Source: SIG454 sp045578465 (GTDB taxonomy: Bacteria > Bacillota > Clostridia > Monoglobales > Monoglobaceae). From it: a stretch of 64,000 nucleotides of DNA. The translations under genes and the position numbers were made by a program. Positions 23,227 through 31,505 of this stretch are shown here, in pieces. Each line of letters starts with the position of its first letter. The stretch's first letter is position 1. The DNA lies in NCBI GenBank assembly GCA_045578465.1, contig JAZNKJ010000006.1, positions 3,424 to 67,423 on the forward strand, in the 5' to 3' direction. A model generated the notes under the pieces. It saw only the letters and a list, made by a program, of their open reading frames with translations. It was not told where the DNA came from and made no database searches.

Positions 23227-25572
23227 TCACATAAACAGCGTTGTCTCGTCAAAGAACAGTTCTGTTTCACTCTTAAACGATTCTGCAACGTCAAGCATAG
23301 CATTACCAGAAACAGAAAGAGTAGAAATATGTATGAGTTTAGCATTATGATTTTTACAGAAATCGATAGCATTTAATGTTCCGCCAACATTCATATCATA
23401 GAAATACTGATATGAACCGTAATGCTTAACACTTGCTGCGGTGTGAATTACAAGGTCAATACTGTCATCAATCTTAATATCCGCAAGATGTTCCAAATCA
23501 CCGATAACGGGAACAATGCGTTTATCGTCTTTATACTTATCACCAAAGTAGAATGATAACATATCATAAAGTCTATTTTCATTATTACGAACAAGGCAAT
23601 ATACCTTATCTGCACCGCTTGTAATTAATTCGTCAATAACATGACTACCTAGGAAACCTGTACTGCCGGTTATAAACACATTACCAAGGGCAGATTTTTG
23701 CGGCAATTCAATACATTCCACCTTGTTGTTTTCAAACAGAGGAATATACTTATCAAAATCTGCTTGGTTATATGAAATCGCCTGCTTGTCTCCATTTTCA
23801 ATATAATCATAGAGCTTTGCAACTGTCGGGTTATCAAATACTGACTGTAAGTTAAAATAAATCCCCTCGCTGTGTGCTTTTGAAACAAATTCAATCGCTT
23901 TCAAACTATCTCCACCAAGGTCAAAAAAATCATCATTTAAACCAATTGGTGAATAGTTTAAAACTTTTTCCATAACAAATGCAATTTCTTGCTGTAATTT
24001 GTTTTCGGGTTTTACATATTCTGCATCTGTATTTGTGTTTGTTAAATCAACCTCAGGGAGTGCTTTTCTGTTAATCTTACCGCTTGATGTAAGCGGCATT
24101 TCAGATAGAACAGTGAAAATATGAGGCATCATATATTTAGGAAGTTTTGAAGATATTGCAGACTTGATTTCTGCCACATCTACACTCTTTTGTTCTGTGT
24201 AGAAAGCACAGATAAGTTGTCTGCCAATTGCATCTTTACGCACCACAACAACTGCCTGTGAAACACCATCAACAGAATCTATTGCACTTTCAATTTCACC
24301 AAGTTCTATTCTAAGGCCTCTTATCTTAACCTGAAAATCATTTCTGCCGACATACGCAATATTACCGTCTTCACGCCAATAGGCAAGGTCTCCTGTTTTA
24401 TACATTTTGCCATCGCCGAATGGGTTATCTACAAACTTTTCTGCAGTCAGTTCAGGTCTGTTTAAATAACCTACACCAACACCATCTCCTGCAATACAAA
24501 GTTCACCAATCTGACCGATCGGCATTGGGTGATTGTATTTATCAAGAATATAAATTTGCGTGTTTGCAATAGGTTTGCCTATGGTTATATCAGTAGAATT
24601 AATTTCACCAAAAGAAACACCTATTGTAGTTTCAGATGGTCCATATCCGTTAAAGAATTTTGCAGAGGTATGCTCTTGTAAAAACTCATATAAATCGGGC
24701 GTGAAATTCTCCGCAGCGACCATAATTACTTTTGCTTTCTTGGTTGCCTCAACATATTTTTCGTTTCCGCAGAATGCTTTTATTGTTGATGGAGTTGAAT
24801 GAATAACATCAACATTATGCTTTTTAATAAGTTTTGCCAAATCTTCTGCATGGGTCATTTCATAGTCATTTGCTAAAACAAGAGATAATCCGTTTAACAA
24901 GAACAAAGCATAATCCACACCAAAAGCATCAAAACAGCATTTAAATGTTGAAATCAATCTTGTTCCGTAATTTATCATACAACTTTGATAATTGTTGATA
25001 TTATTATTACAGAAATTTATAAGATTTCTGTGTCTGATAATAGTGCCTTTGGGTTTGCCGGTTGTTCCCGATGTATAGATACAGTAGCAGTAGTTATCGG
25101 ATGTTATTTCGATATTGGGGTTCTCTTCATTATCTGAAATAAAGTCTTGTAAATTGCTTTCAGTAATATAGAATTTAGAACCGCTATCTACTATCATATA
25201 TTCCACTCTATCTTGCGGAAAATCAAGGTCAATTGGCAGATACGCGCTACCTGCTTTGAGCACGCCAAACATAACTGCAATTAAATAACTGTTTCTTGGC
25301 AAAGCAAAGGCAACAATATCATTTGCCTTTACACCTTTTTCAATTAAGCTGTTTGCAATTTTGTTTGAAAGTTTATTGAGTTCATCATATGTAAGCGTTC
25401 TATCACAAGCAATAACTGCGGTTTTATCAGGGGTTTTAAGCACCTGTTCTTCAAACAACTGATGTACACACCTATCCTTCGGGTAATCAACTCTTGTGTC
25501 ATTAAATGAATAAATAATAGTGTTAAATTCATCATTTGAAATAACACTTAAGTCTTTAATTTGCCTTGACAT
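23227..25572 (-). CDS. NRPS: adenylation, thiolation and truncated reductase (A-T-R)
   Basis: 781 aa up to the TGA. The adenylation domain (about 25-510) shows YTSGTTGKPKG (A3), NGYGPSETT (A5), YKTGDLAYWREDGNIAYVGR (A7/A8) and SSGKINRKALP (A10). The carrier domain has DLGGDSLKAIEF (Ser about 555). The reductase starts near 630 with the NADPH-binding VFITGSTGFLGSHVI and ends prematurely in DETTLFM. It has no condensation domain of its own; the C-terminal C domain of the upstream NRPS must act on it. My approximate reading of the specificity pocket is D-A-V-H-M-A-G-I-G, with no confident amino-acid match. Reductive release would give a peptide aldehyde. Confidence 0.9.
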   Translation of the reverse strand: MSRQIKDLSVISNDEFNTIIYSFNDTRVDYPKDRCVHQLFEEQVLKTPDKTAVIACDRTLTYDELNKLSNKIANSLIEKGVKANDIVAFALPRNSYLIAVMFGVLKAGSAYLPIDLDFPQDRVEYMIVDSGSKFYITESNLQDFISDNEENPNIEITSDNYCYCIYTSGTTGKPKGTIIRHRNLINFCNNNINNYQSCMINYGTRLISTFKCCFDAFGVDYALFLLNGLSLVLANDYEMTHAEDLAKLIKKHNVDVIHSTPSTIKAFCGNEKYVEATKKAKVIMVAAENFTPDLYEFLQEHTSAKFFNGYGPSETTIGVSFGEINSTDITIGKPIANTQIYILDKYNHPMPIGQIGELCIAGDGVGVGYLNRPELTAEKFVDNPFGDGKMYKTGDLAYWREDGNIAYVGRNDFQVKIRGLRIELGEIESAIDSVDGVSQAVVVVRKDAIGRQLICAFYTEQKSVDVAEIKSAISSKLPKYMMPHIFTVLSEMPLTSSGKINRKALPEVDLTNTNTDAEYVKPENKLQQEIAFVMEKVLNYSPIGLNDDFFDLGGDSLKAIEFVSKAHSEGIYFNLQSVFDNPTVAKLYDYIENGDKQAISYNQADFDKYIPLFENNKVECIELPQKSALGNVFITGSTGFLGSHVIDELITSGADKVYCLVRNNENRLYDMLSFYFGDKYKDDKRIVPVIGDLEHLADIKIDDSIDLVIHTAASVKHYGSYQYFYDMNVGGTLNAIDFCKNHNAKLIHISTLSVSGNAMLDVAESFKSETELFFDETTLFM

Positions 25573-25584
25573 TTTTATCCCTTC

Positions 25585-25986
25585 TCAATCATTAAGATGT
25601 TTACGCGTAAAAGATTTAGGTAGAATCTCAGACAATTTATATTCTTCCATATTTTCGTTTTCATCACAACAAATAATTTCGATCTCACCAAACTCACATA
25701 ACGCTTGTCTGCAAATTCCGCAAGGTGTAATATTTGCTTTGTTGCCACAAACACAAATTGCCACAAATTCTCGTTCACCGGCAGATAAAGCAGCACCTAA
25801 CGCAACTCGTTCAGCACATGTGCCAGCACCAAAACTGCTGTTTTCAAAATTGCTTCCCAGGTAAATTTCTCCACTTTTTGCCAGCAATGCTGCTCCAACT
25901 TTGTAATTTGAATATGGAGAATAGGAGTTTTTCCTAACCTCAATTGCCAAAGCAATTAGTTTTTCTCTTTGTTCCATTGTAATCAT
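25585..25986 (-). CDS. cdd: Cytidine deaminase
   Basis: 133 aa, full length for the tetrameric Cdd family. PYSNYKVGAALL, TCAERVALGAAL (zinc Cys and catalytic Glu) and PCGICRQALCEFG (two zinc Cys) are intact. It converts cytidine or deoxycytidine to uridine forms. Its ATG overlaps the preceding stop (ATGA) and a GGAGG site lies upstream, so it is coupled to the 226-aa membrane protein. A nucleoside-salvage gene inside an NRPS operon is unusual; it may belong with its membrane partner and not with peptide synthesis. Confidence 0.92.
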   Translation of the reverse strand: MITMEQREKLIALAIEVRKNSYSPYSNYKVGAALLAKSGEIYLGSNFENSSFGAGTCAERVALGAALSAGEREFVAICVCGNKANITPCGICRQALCEFGEIEIICCDENENMEEYKLSEILPKSFTRKHLND

Positions 25987-26663
25987 ACAGGTACCTCCAG
26001 ATTAAAATTATTTTCTATATATTCTTTTACATGTTCATAGATTTCTCTGTCCGAAAACTTCTTCGGATTTTCTGATCGCTTAATATTCAAACATGAATCG
26101 TAAAACTTCTCCTCGAATTTTATCATCTTTGTATTATGTATAGTTTGTACTCCTGTTGAGCAAACATCAAAGAAATATCCGTTTGCAGTATAAAAACCAT
26201 TGTCAGAGTTTGATATTGAAAATACTTTTCCAAACCCTTCGGGACGATGTTTTTGATTGCTTTCTGAAATATAAAAGAATTCATTGCTTTTAGATATTAT
26301 AAATTTTTCAGACTGAAATTTTACTGGCTCCCCAGCTACAGGCTCGTAATTGCAACCATCAAAATGGTATTCTCCGTCCTTAAAATATATCTTGCATATT
26401 GAAATGTTTCTTGAGAAACCTGGAATAATTTCAATCCAACGTCCTTCGTATTTTTTATATCTCCTAAAACACTTAATGTTACCGATATACTTATCAAAAC
26501 AGAAAATAGCGACCGCAGAGACCAAATAAGCCATAAAGTAAATAAATATTTTAGCAGGTAATGAATTACCAATAAAAAAGTCAGCAACACAAATAAATAA
26601 CATTGGGAACATTGTCAAAATAACTGCTTCTATAATTTGTCTTAAAGTTTTAAAAGTTTTCAT
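25983..26663 (-). CDS. Two-TM, beta-rich membrane protein (S-2TMbeta/Cap15-like architecture)
   Basis: 226 aa from ATG 26663 (AAGGAGA upstream). Two hydrophobic helices (about 13-33 and 37-57) are followed by a soluble C-terminal region of about 150 residues made of short alternating strands: YEGRWIEIIPG, ICKIYFKDGEYHFDG, VKFQSEKFIISKSNEFFYIS. This 2TM plus beta-barrel layout is that of S-2TMbeta effectors such as CBASS Cap15, but sequence identity cannot be judged here. It is the second gene of the NRPS operon and is coupled to cdd. Confidence 0.65.
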   Translation of the reverse strand: MKTFKTLRQIIEAVILTMFPMLFICVADFFIGNSLPAKIFIYFMAYLVSAVAIFCFDKYIGNIKCFRRYKKYEGRWIEIIPGFSRNISICKIYFKDGEYHFDGCNYEPVAGEPVKFQSEKFIISKSNEFFYISESNQKHRPEGFGKVFSISNSDNGFYTANGYFFDVCSTGVQTIHNTKMIKFEEKFYDSCLNIKRSENPKKFSDREIYEHVKEYIENNFNLEVPV

Positions 26664-26696
26664 ATTCTTTCTCCTTATATACATTTTTTTATACAC

Positions 26697-29600
26697 TTAA
26701 ATTAATTGCTCCAGCAACAGTTTATATCCAGTGACTATACGCCTTATCGTACCTTCTTTATACAAATCAGTACAATATTCTGCCATTAAAACAACATCAT
26801 TGTCTCTTGGCATTACATTTAAGGTTAAATCATACTTTGATGTTGTAACAGGAATAGTTAAAAGCTCTGCTTTTTTATCACCAAACACAACATCCGTCAT
26901 TTCTTCACTTTGGTATGCAAACATAACATCAAAAAGCGGGTTTCTGTTTGATGTTTCTATATTCAGTTTCTTTATTAACTCTCCAAATGGATAGTCTTGA
27001 TTTGCTATTGCATTGATTGAATTTTCTTTAACCTCAGTTAAAAAGTCTAAAACTGTTTTTGTTCCAACAGGTTTATTACGAAGAGCAATAGTATTTACAA
27101 ACATACCTATTGTGTTTAAGAACTTGCTATCTCTGCCGCTTATAGGCATACCCACAACAATATCTTCGCAACCTGAGAATTTTGACAATAAGATATTAAA
27201 CCCACTCATATAAAAGGCATAAGGGGTGATGTTAAGCTCTTTGCATTTATCTTTAATTTTGTTATGTAATGCAATATCTATTGTATCATAGAGAGCAGAA
27301 CCATTATGAGTTTGCTTGTTTCCTCTTGGGAAGTCGGTATTGATTTCAAGAACCGGAACTTCATCATCAAATACTGACAACCAGTATTTTTCACTCTCAG
27401 TATGGTCTTGTTCACAGACTGCAAATTCTTTATACTGAACTGGAGCATTATCAAGAGTTCTTCCCATATACAGTTCATTTAACTCGTTAAAGAATACGGG
27501 CATAGAAGAACCGTCTGTTATGATATGGTGAACATCAACCATAACAGTATCTTCATAATAACCAACACGAACAAGCGGTGCTTTTTCTAAATCAAACGGA
27601 CGTATGAAATCAAGTATATTATTACTGCTTAACTTTTCAATCTCAATAGTTGCAGTATCATTGATAACTTGAATGATATGACCGTCTTTATTCTCAAAAT
27701 GTGTTTTTAACGCCTCGTGTCTTGCAATAAGTTTATTAACTGCATTTTGTAATCTGTCAACATCTAAATTTTCTGTTTTAAAGCAATACGGAATATTGTA
27801 AAGGGTAGAATTTTCCTGCATACTCTGAGCAGTATATACTCTCATTTGAGCATCAGTTGCAGGAATATCACCAACCCATTCAAAAGGCGTAATTTCTGCT
27901 TCTGCTTGTTCTAACTGTTCCGCCAACTCTTTTACAGTTTCACAGTAAAAAACAGTTTTAACGGTTGTTTTGTAGCCCTTTGATTCAAGTTTTGAAATAA
28001 GTTCTATTGCTTTTAAACTGTCTCCGCCTAAGTCAAAGAAATTATCTAAAATTCCAACTCTTTCAAGATGTAAAACCCTTGCAATTTCAGTTGCTAAAAC
28101 TATCTCTTGTTCCGTAGTCGGTGTAACATATTCAACATCATTTGAAATATTTGTTAAATCAACCTCAGGGAGTGCCTTGCGGTTGATTTTTCCGCTTGTG
28201 GTTAAAGGCATTTCTTCCAACACAGTGAAAATATGCGGCATCATATATTTAGGGAGCTTTGAAGATATTGCAGATCTAATATCTGCCACATCAACAGATT
28301 TTTGTTCTGTATAGAAAGCACAGATTAATTGTCTTCCATTTGTGTCTTTACGCACCAAAACAATCGCTTGTGAAATACCATCAACAGAATCTATTGCACT
28401 TTCAATTTCTCCAAGCTCTATTCTGAGACCTCTTATTTTTACCTGAAAATCATTTCTACCAACATAGGCAATATTACCATCTTCACGCCAATATGCAAGG
28501 TCTCCGGTCTTATACATTTTACCTTCACCAAAGGGGTTATCAACAAACTTTTCAGCAGTCAATTCAGGTCTGTTTAGATAACCTGCACCGACACCGTCTC
28601 CAGCGATACAAAGCTCACCAATCTGACCTATCGGCATCGGGTTGTTATATTTATCAATAATGAAAATCTGAGTATTTGCAATAGGTTTGCCTACGGTTAT
28701 GTCAATAGAATTGATTTCTCCAAAGGATGCTCCCAAAGTTGTTTCTGTTGGTCCATACCCATTGAAGATGTTAATGTTTTTATTATACTTATGTATTTTA
28801 TCTGATAACTCCGGTTTGAGTTCCTCTCCGCCAATCATAATGACTTCAATATTCAAGAACGCATCTTTAAATTCATAGTTTTCCAAGAGCATTTCTAACC
28901 TTGATGGTGTTATGTGCATACAATCTACATTATGATAAACAATTAGGTCCGTCAATTTATGTATGTTATGTAGCTGTTCTTCATTGGTTAACACTACAGT
29001 TTTTCCAAGCAACAACGATAATATAATTTCAAAAATTGATATATCAAAAGTAATAGAACCTATTGCTAAGATAGAATTACATTCTTCGTATATGCTTGAT
29101 TGTAAATTGTTTTGTGGAGCGATATTGCAAAAATTAACAAGGTTTCTATGTCTGATAAGAGTTCCTTTGGGGTTGCCCGTTGTTCCTGAAGTATAAATGC
29201 AGTAGCAGTAGTTGTCCGATGTCATTTCAACATTCGGATTATCTTCGCTATCTGAAATGAATTCATTTAAATTATCTTCTGTTATAAAAAACTTTGCATT
29301 GCTGTCTTCAAGCATATAATCGATTCTATCTTGCGGATAGTCAGGGTCAATCGGCATATAGGCTGCACCTGATTTAAGTATGCCAAACATAACTGCAATC
29401 AAATAACTGTTTCTTGGCAAAGCAAAAGCAACAATATCATTTGCTTTTACACCTTTTTGAATCAAGCTGTTTGCAATCTTGTTTGAAAGTTTATTCAGTT
29501 CATCATATGTAAGTGTTTTATCACACGCGATAACCGCAGTATTTTTGGGTGTTTTTAATACTTGTTCTTCAAACAATTGATGAACACACTTGTCCTTTGG

Positions 29601-30899
29601 ATAATCTGCTTTTGTATCATTGAAATCATAAATAAGAGTATTTTTCTCTTTTTCAGATAAAATAGCAAGCTCAGTTATTTTCTTGTCCTCGTTTATAGCA
29701 TCAAAAAGAAGATTAAAAATATGCTCATGCATTCTTTCAATTTCTTTTTCTGTAAATTTCTCAATTTGATAATCATAGTGGATTTTTAAGATGCCTTCAC
29801 TATCACGGTCATCAATATGCATTTGTAAGCTCTCGGTCTGCATACCATTGCAGTACCACACACTTTCAAATTCAGTATCAATTCCGGTGAATTTCGCATT
29901 CTGATAACTAAGCATAACATCATAAAGATTACCTGAAAAATCAAATACATGTCGAAGAGTTTCAAGCACTTCTCCGTAATTAAATTTTTGATGTTTTATG
30001 ATGCCAAAAAGAGTTTTTGAGATTGTTCTCAAATTCTCAGAAAAAGTTTTTCCATTATCAAGTTCCATTAACACCGGAGCAGTATTGATGAACATACCCA
30101 TAGTGTTTTTCTCTTGTGCATTGGTTCGGTTTAAAATAGCGGTGCCGATATAAAACTTTTCCTGGTTCATTTTAACTCTGTTCATATAAACGCCAAGTGC
30201 CGTCATAAGCAGCATATAAACAGATGTTTTATGCTCATTTGCATAGTTTTGAATTTTTGCAGTTTTTTCTTCATCAATAAGAAAATGTTTTCTGTTTGAA
30301 ACATAAGACTTAACTTGTTTGTCGCTTATGTATGTAATGTCATCACACTTTTTGTACTGTTCTATATAATATTCTTTATCTTTTGGGTAGCGTTTTCCAT
30401 TAAAATATTCTTGTTCGGCTGGTATATAATCTATGTATGAATATGCCTCTGGTATTTCACCGTTCGCAAGGGTATTAAACTGAGAACCAACAAGCGAGAG
30501 AGTCCAAGCATCAGATATAATATGATGCAGTTTTACAAGTAAACCATAGCCACCATTTAACAAAATCACATTAATTTCGCAAAGAGAGCTATAAAAGTCC
30601 ATCGGTTCTTTTGCATATTTTTCAGCATAAGAATTAAGCTCCTCTTTATCTGCAAAGTGAAGCACTTTGATTTTCTGTTCCTTATACTCTGAAACTATTT
30701 GGTAGGGAACCCCATCAATTTCAGTTATTCTGATGCGGAGTGCATCATTAAGGCGATAAAGTTCATTTACTGCATTAGTCAGTACAGAAATATCTTTTTC
30801 GCCTTTAATAACAATGCTGCCGCAGACATTAGCAATACTACCGCCTGCAAACCTTTCCATATCATATATTAATTTTTGCGGTTTTGTTAAATGATACAT
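26697..30899 (-). CDS. NRPS: condensation, adenylation, thiolation, condensation (C-A-T-C)
   Basis: 1400 aa. The first C domain (about 1-430) has HHIISDAW (125-132); standing at the very N-terminus it is a starter C domain, usually used to N-acylate the first residue. The A domain (about 440-925) has YTSGTTGNPKG, NGYGPTETT, YKTGDLAYWREDGNIAYVGR and TSGKINRKALP; my approximate pocket reading is D-I-F-H-M-G-G-L-G. The T domain carries DLGGDSLKAIEL (Ser about 960). The second C domain (about 1040-1400) has HHIITDG and joins residue 1 to the amino acid on the A-T-R protein. First gene of the operon, with its own promoter. Confidence 0.95.
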   Translation of the reverse strand: MYHLTKPQKLIYDMERFAGGSIANVCGSIVIKGEKDISVLTNAVNELYRLNDALRIRITEIDGVPYQIVSEYKEQKIKVLHFADKEELNSYAEKYAKEPMDFYSSLCEINVILLNGGYGLLVKLHHIISDAWTLSLVGSQFNTLANGEIPEAYSYIDYIPAEQEYFNGKRYPKDKEYYIEQYKKCDDITYISDKQVKSYVSNRKHFLIDEEKTAKIQNYANEHKTSVYMLLMTALGVYMNRVKMNQEKFYIGTAILNRTNAQEKNTMGMFINTAPVLMELDNGKTFSENLRTISKTLFGIIKHQKFNYGEVLETLRHVFDFSGNLYDVMLSYQNAKFTGIDTEFESVWYCNGMQTESLQMHIDDRDSEGILKIHYDYQIEKFTEKEIERMHEHIFNLLFDAINEDKKITELAILSEKEKNTLIYDFNDTKADYPKDKCVHQLFEEQVLKTPKNTAVIACDKTLTYDELNKLSNKIANSLIQKGVKANDIVAFALPRNSYLIAVMFGILKSGAAYMPIDPDYPQDRIDYMLEDSNAKFFITEDNLNEFISDSEDNPNVEMTSDNYCYCIYTSGTTGNPKGTLIRHRNLVNFCNIAPQNNLQSSIYEECNSILAIGSITFDISIFEIILSLLLGKTVVLTNEEQLHNIHKLTDLIVYHNVDCMHITPSRLEMLLENYEFKDAFLNIEVIMIGGEELKPELSDKIHKYNKNINIFNGYGPTETTLGASFGEINSIDITVGKPIANTQIFIIDKYNNPMPIGQIGELCIAGDGVGAGYLNRPELTAEKFVDNPFGEGKMYKTGDLAYWREDGNIAYVGRNDFQVKIRGLRIELGEIESAIDSVDGISQAIVLVRKDTNGRQLICAFYTEQKSVDVADIRSAISSKLPKYMMPHIFTVLEEMPLTTSGKINRKALPEVDLTNISNDVEYVTPTTEQEIVLATEIARVLHLERVGILDNFFDLGGDSLKAIELISKLESKGYKTTVKTVFYCETVKELAEQLEQAEAEITPFEWVGDIPATDAQMRVYTAQSMQENSTLYNIPYCFKTENLDVDRLQNAVNKLIARHEALKTHFENKDGHIIQVINDTATIEIEKLSSNNILDFIRPFDLEKAPLVRVGYYEDTVMVDVHHIITDGSSMPVFFNELNELYMGRTLDNAPVQYKEFAVCEQDHTESEKYWLSVFDDEVPVLEINTDFPRGNKQTHNGSALYDTIDIALHNKIKDKCKELNITPYAFYMSGFNILLSKFSGCEDIVVGMPISGRDSKFLNTIGMFVNTIALRNKPVGTKTVLDFLTEVKENSINAIANQDYPFGELIKKLNIETSNRNPLFDVMFAYQSEEMTDVVFGDKKAELLTIPVTTSKYDLTLNVMPRDNDVVLMAEYCTDLYKEGTIRRIVTGYKLLLEQLI

Positions 30900-30953
30900 A
30901 GTTGTCCCTCGTATTTAGCCAGTTCGAAAGATTAAAAATTTTAATGTATAAGA

Positions 30954-30982
30954 AGTATATCACTATATGACAAAAAAATCAA
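30954..30982 (-). promoter_or_regulatory. Promoter of the NRPS operon
   Basis: TTGATT (30977-30982), 17 bp, TATACT (30954-30959). The leader is about 50 nt and the start codon follows GAGGG. Confidence 0.65.
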
Positions 30983-31003
30983 CAATTTGAATAAATATAA
31001 CAA

Positions 31004-31032
31004 AAAAACACAGCGGATTTCACTGTGTTTTT
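31004..31032 (-). terminator. Terminator insulating the NRPS promoter
   Basis: AAAAACACAG / CTGTGTTTTT stem with 9-nt loop, followed on the minus strand by a T-run. It stops transcription from the truncated Mor-like gene before the NRPS promoter. Confidence 0.75.
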
Positions 31033-31039
31033 CGTTCCG

Positions 31040-31183
31040 CTTGTATATGTAATCCTTTTTATATAACTTCTGCGGAAACAAAATTTGTTGCCCCTTGAAT
31101 AATTTATGTATTTTAATAATGGCTTCCGTTCCCGCTTCAACGGCAATTTCCTCATAAATATTTGCAAAATCTTTTGCTTCCAT
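31040..31183 (-). pseudogene. Truncated Mor-like gene (lacks helix-turn-helix)
   Basis: The first about 47 codons (MEAKDFANIYEEIAVEAG ... KLYKKDYIY) match the intact gene at 20500-20742 almost residue for residue. The similarity then stops abruptly, and the terminator at 31004-31032 follows. The DNA-binding half is missing, so the product cannot act as an activator by itself. Confidence 0.8.
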
Positions 31184-31433
31184 TTGTGACTCACCTCATA
31201 ATTTTACTCATAATTACAATTTTAGACTTTTTCTTTGAAATCACCATTCGTAAATTTAATTGAAATTTGCAATATATATTTCCCGAATTGAAAACAGGAC
31301 AACCACCAATGTGATAGATGTCCTACAAGCGCAGACAAAATAACCCCCAAAGTGTGATAACTTTCACTTTGGGGATTAATTCTTGCATAAATCTTTGTAT
31401 AAGTTATTAAATTTTGGGCGTAAATTGGGCGTA
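31044..31433. repeat. Right-end module, terminal copy (gap 31184-31474)
   Basis: Counterpart of 20603-21212, in the same orientation, ending with the GGGCGTA pair (31416, 31427) about 42 bp from the attachment core. The remaining bases hold the terminator and no gene. The two copies have diverged by scattered substitutions, so the duplication is not recent. Confidence 0.8.
31345..31374 (-). terminator. Element-borne terminator now serving lysS
   Basis: CCCCAAAGTG / CACTTTGGGG stem. It is the first hairpin downstream of the intact lysS stop and replaces the native terminator left at 6880-6910. Confidence 0.65.
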
Positions 31434-31474
31434 TATTTCACCACTTAACACCCTCAAACCCGCATAAACACTGG

Positions 31475-31505
31475 TTTTATTTATCAAGTGGCTTCATTGT
31501 TGGGA
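31475..31505 (-). repeat. attR: 3' end of intact lysS
   Basis: Core 31475-31500 is identical to 6914-6939. It includes the lysS stop codon and the last eight codons. Confidence 0.9.

Larger units (their letters stand above)
6914..31500. mobile_element. Integrative element inserted in lysS 3' end (about 24.6 kb)
   Basis: Direct repeats of the lysS end bound a segment holding tyrosine integrase, excisionase, SF3 helicase, resolvase and accessory genes. The DNA is visibly more A+T-rich than the flanks and nearly all genes point left. No relaxase, T4SS, capsid or terminase gene is visible, so it is best described as a phage-satellite-like or non-autonomous integrative element. The integrated form keeps lysS intact and provides a new downstream terminator (31345-31374). 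Confidence 0.88.

Noticed and set aside
23227..23229. TGA read as glycine or tryptophan (alternative genetic code)
   Set aside because: Other genes of the element and host end in TGA (for example 12523-12525, 25983-25985 and 21805-21807) at sensible places, so TGA works as stop here.
23205..23235. Selenocysteine insertion at the reductase TGA
   Set aside because: The expected residue is glycine, not cysteine, and no convincing SECIS-type hairpin follows the TGA.
30941..31039. Continuation of the Mor-like frame as real coding sequence
   Set aside because: Similarity to the intact copy ends near 31040 and the remainder runs through a terminator hairpin and promoter.
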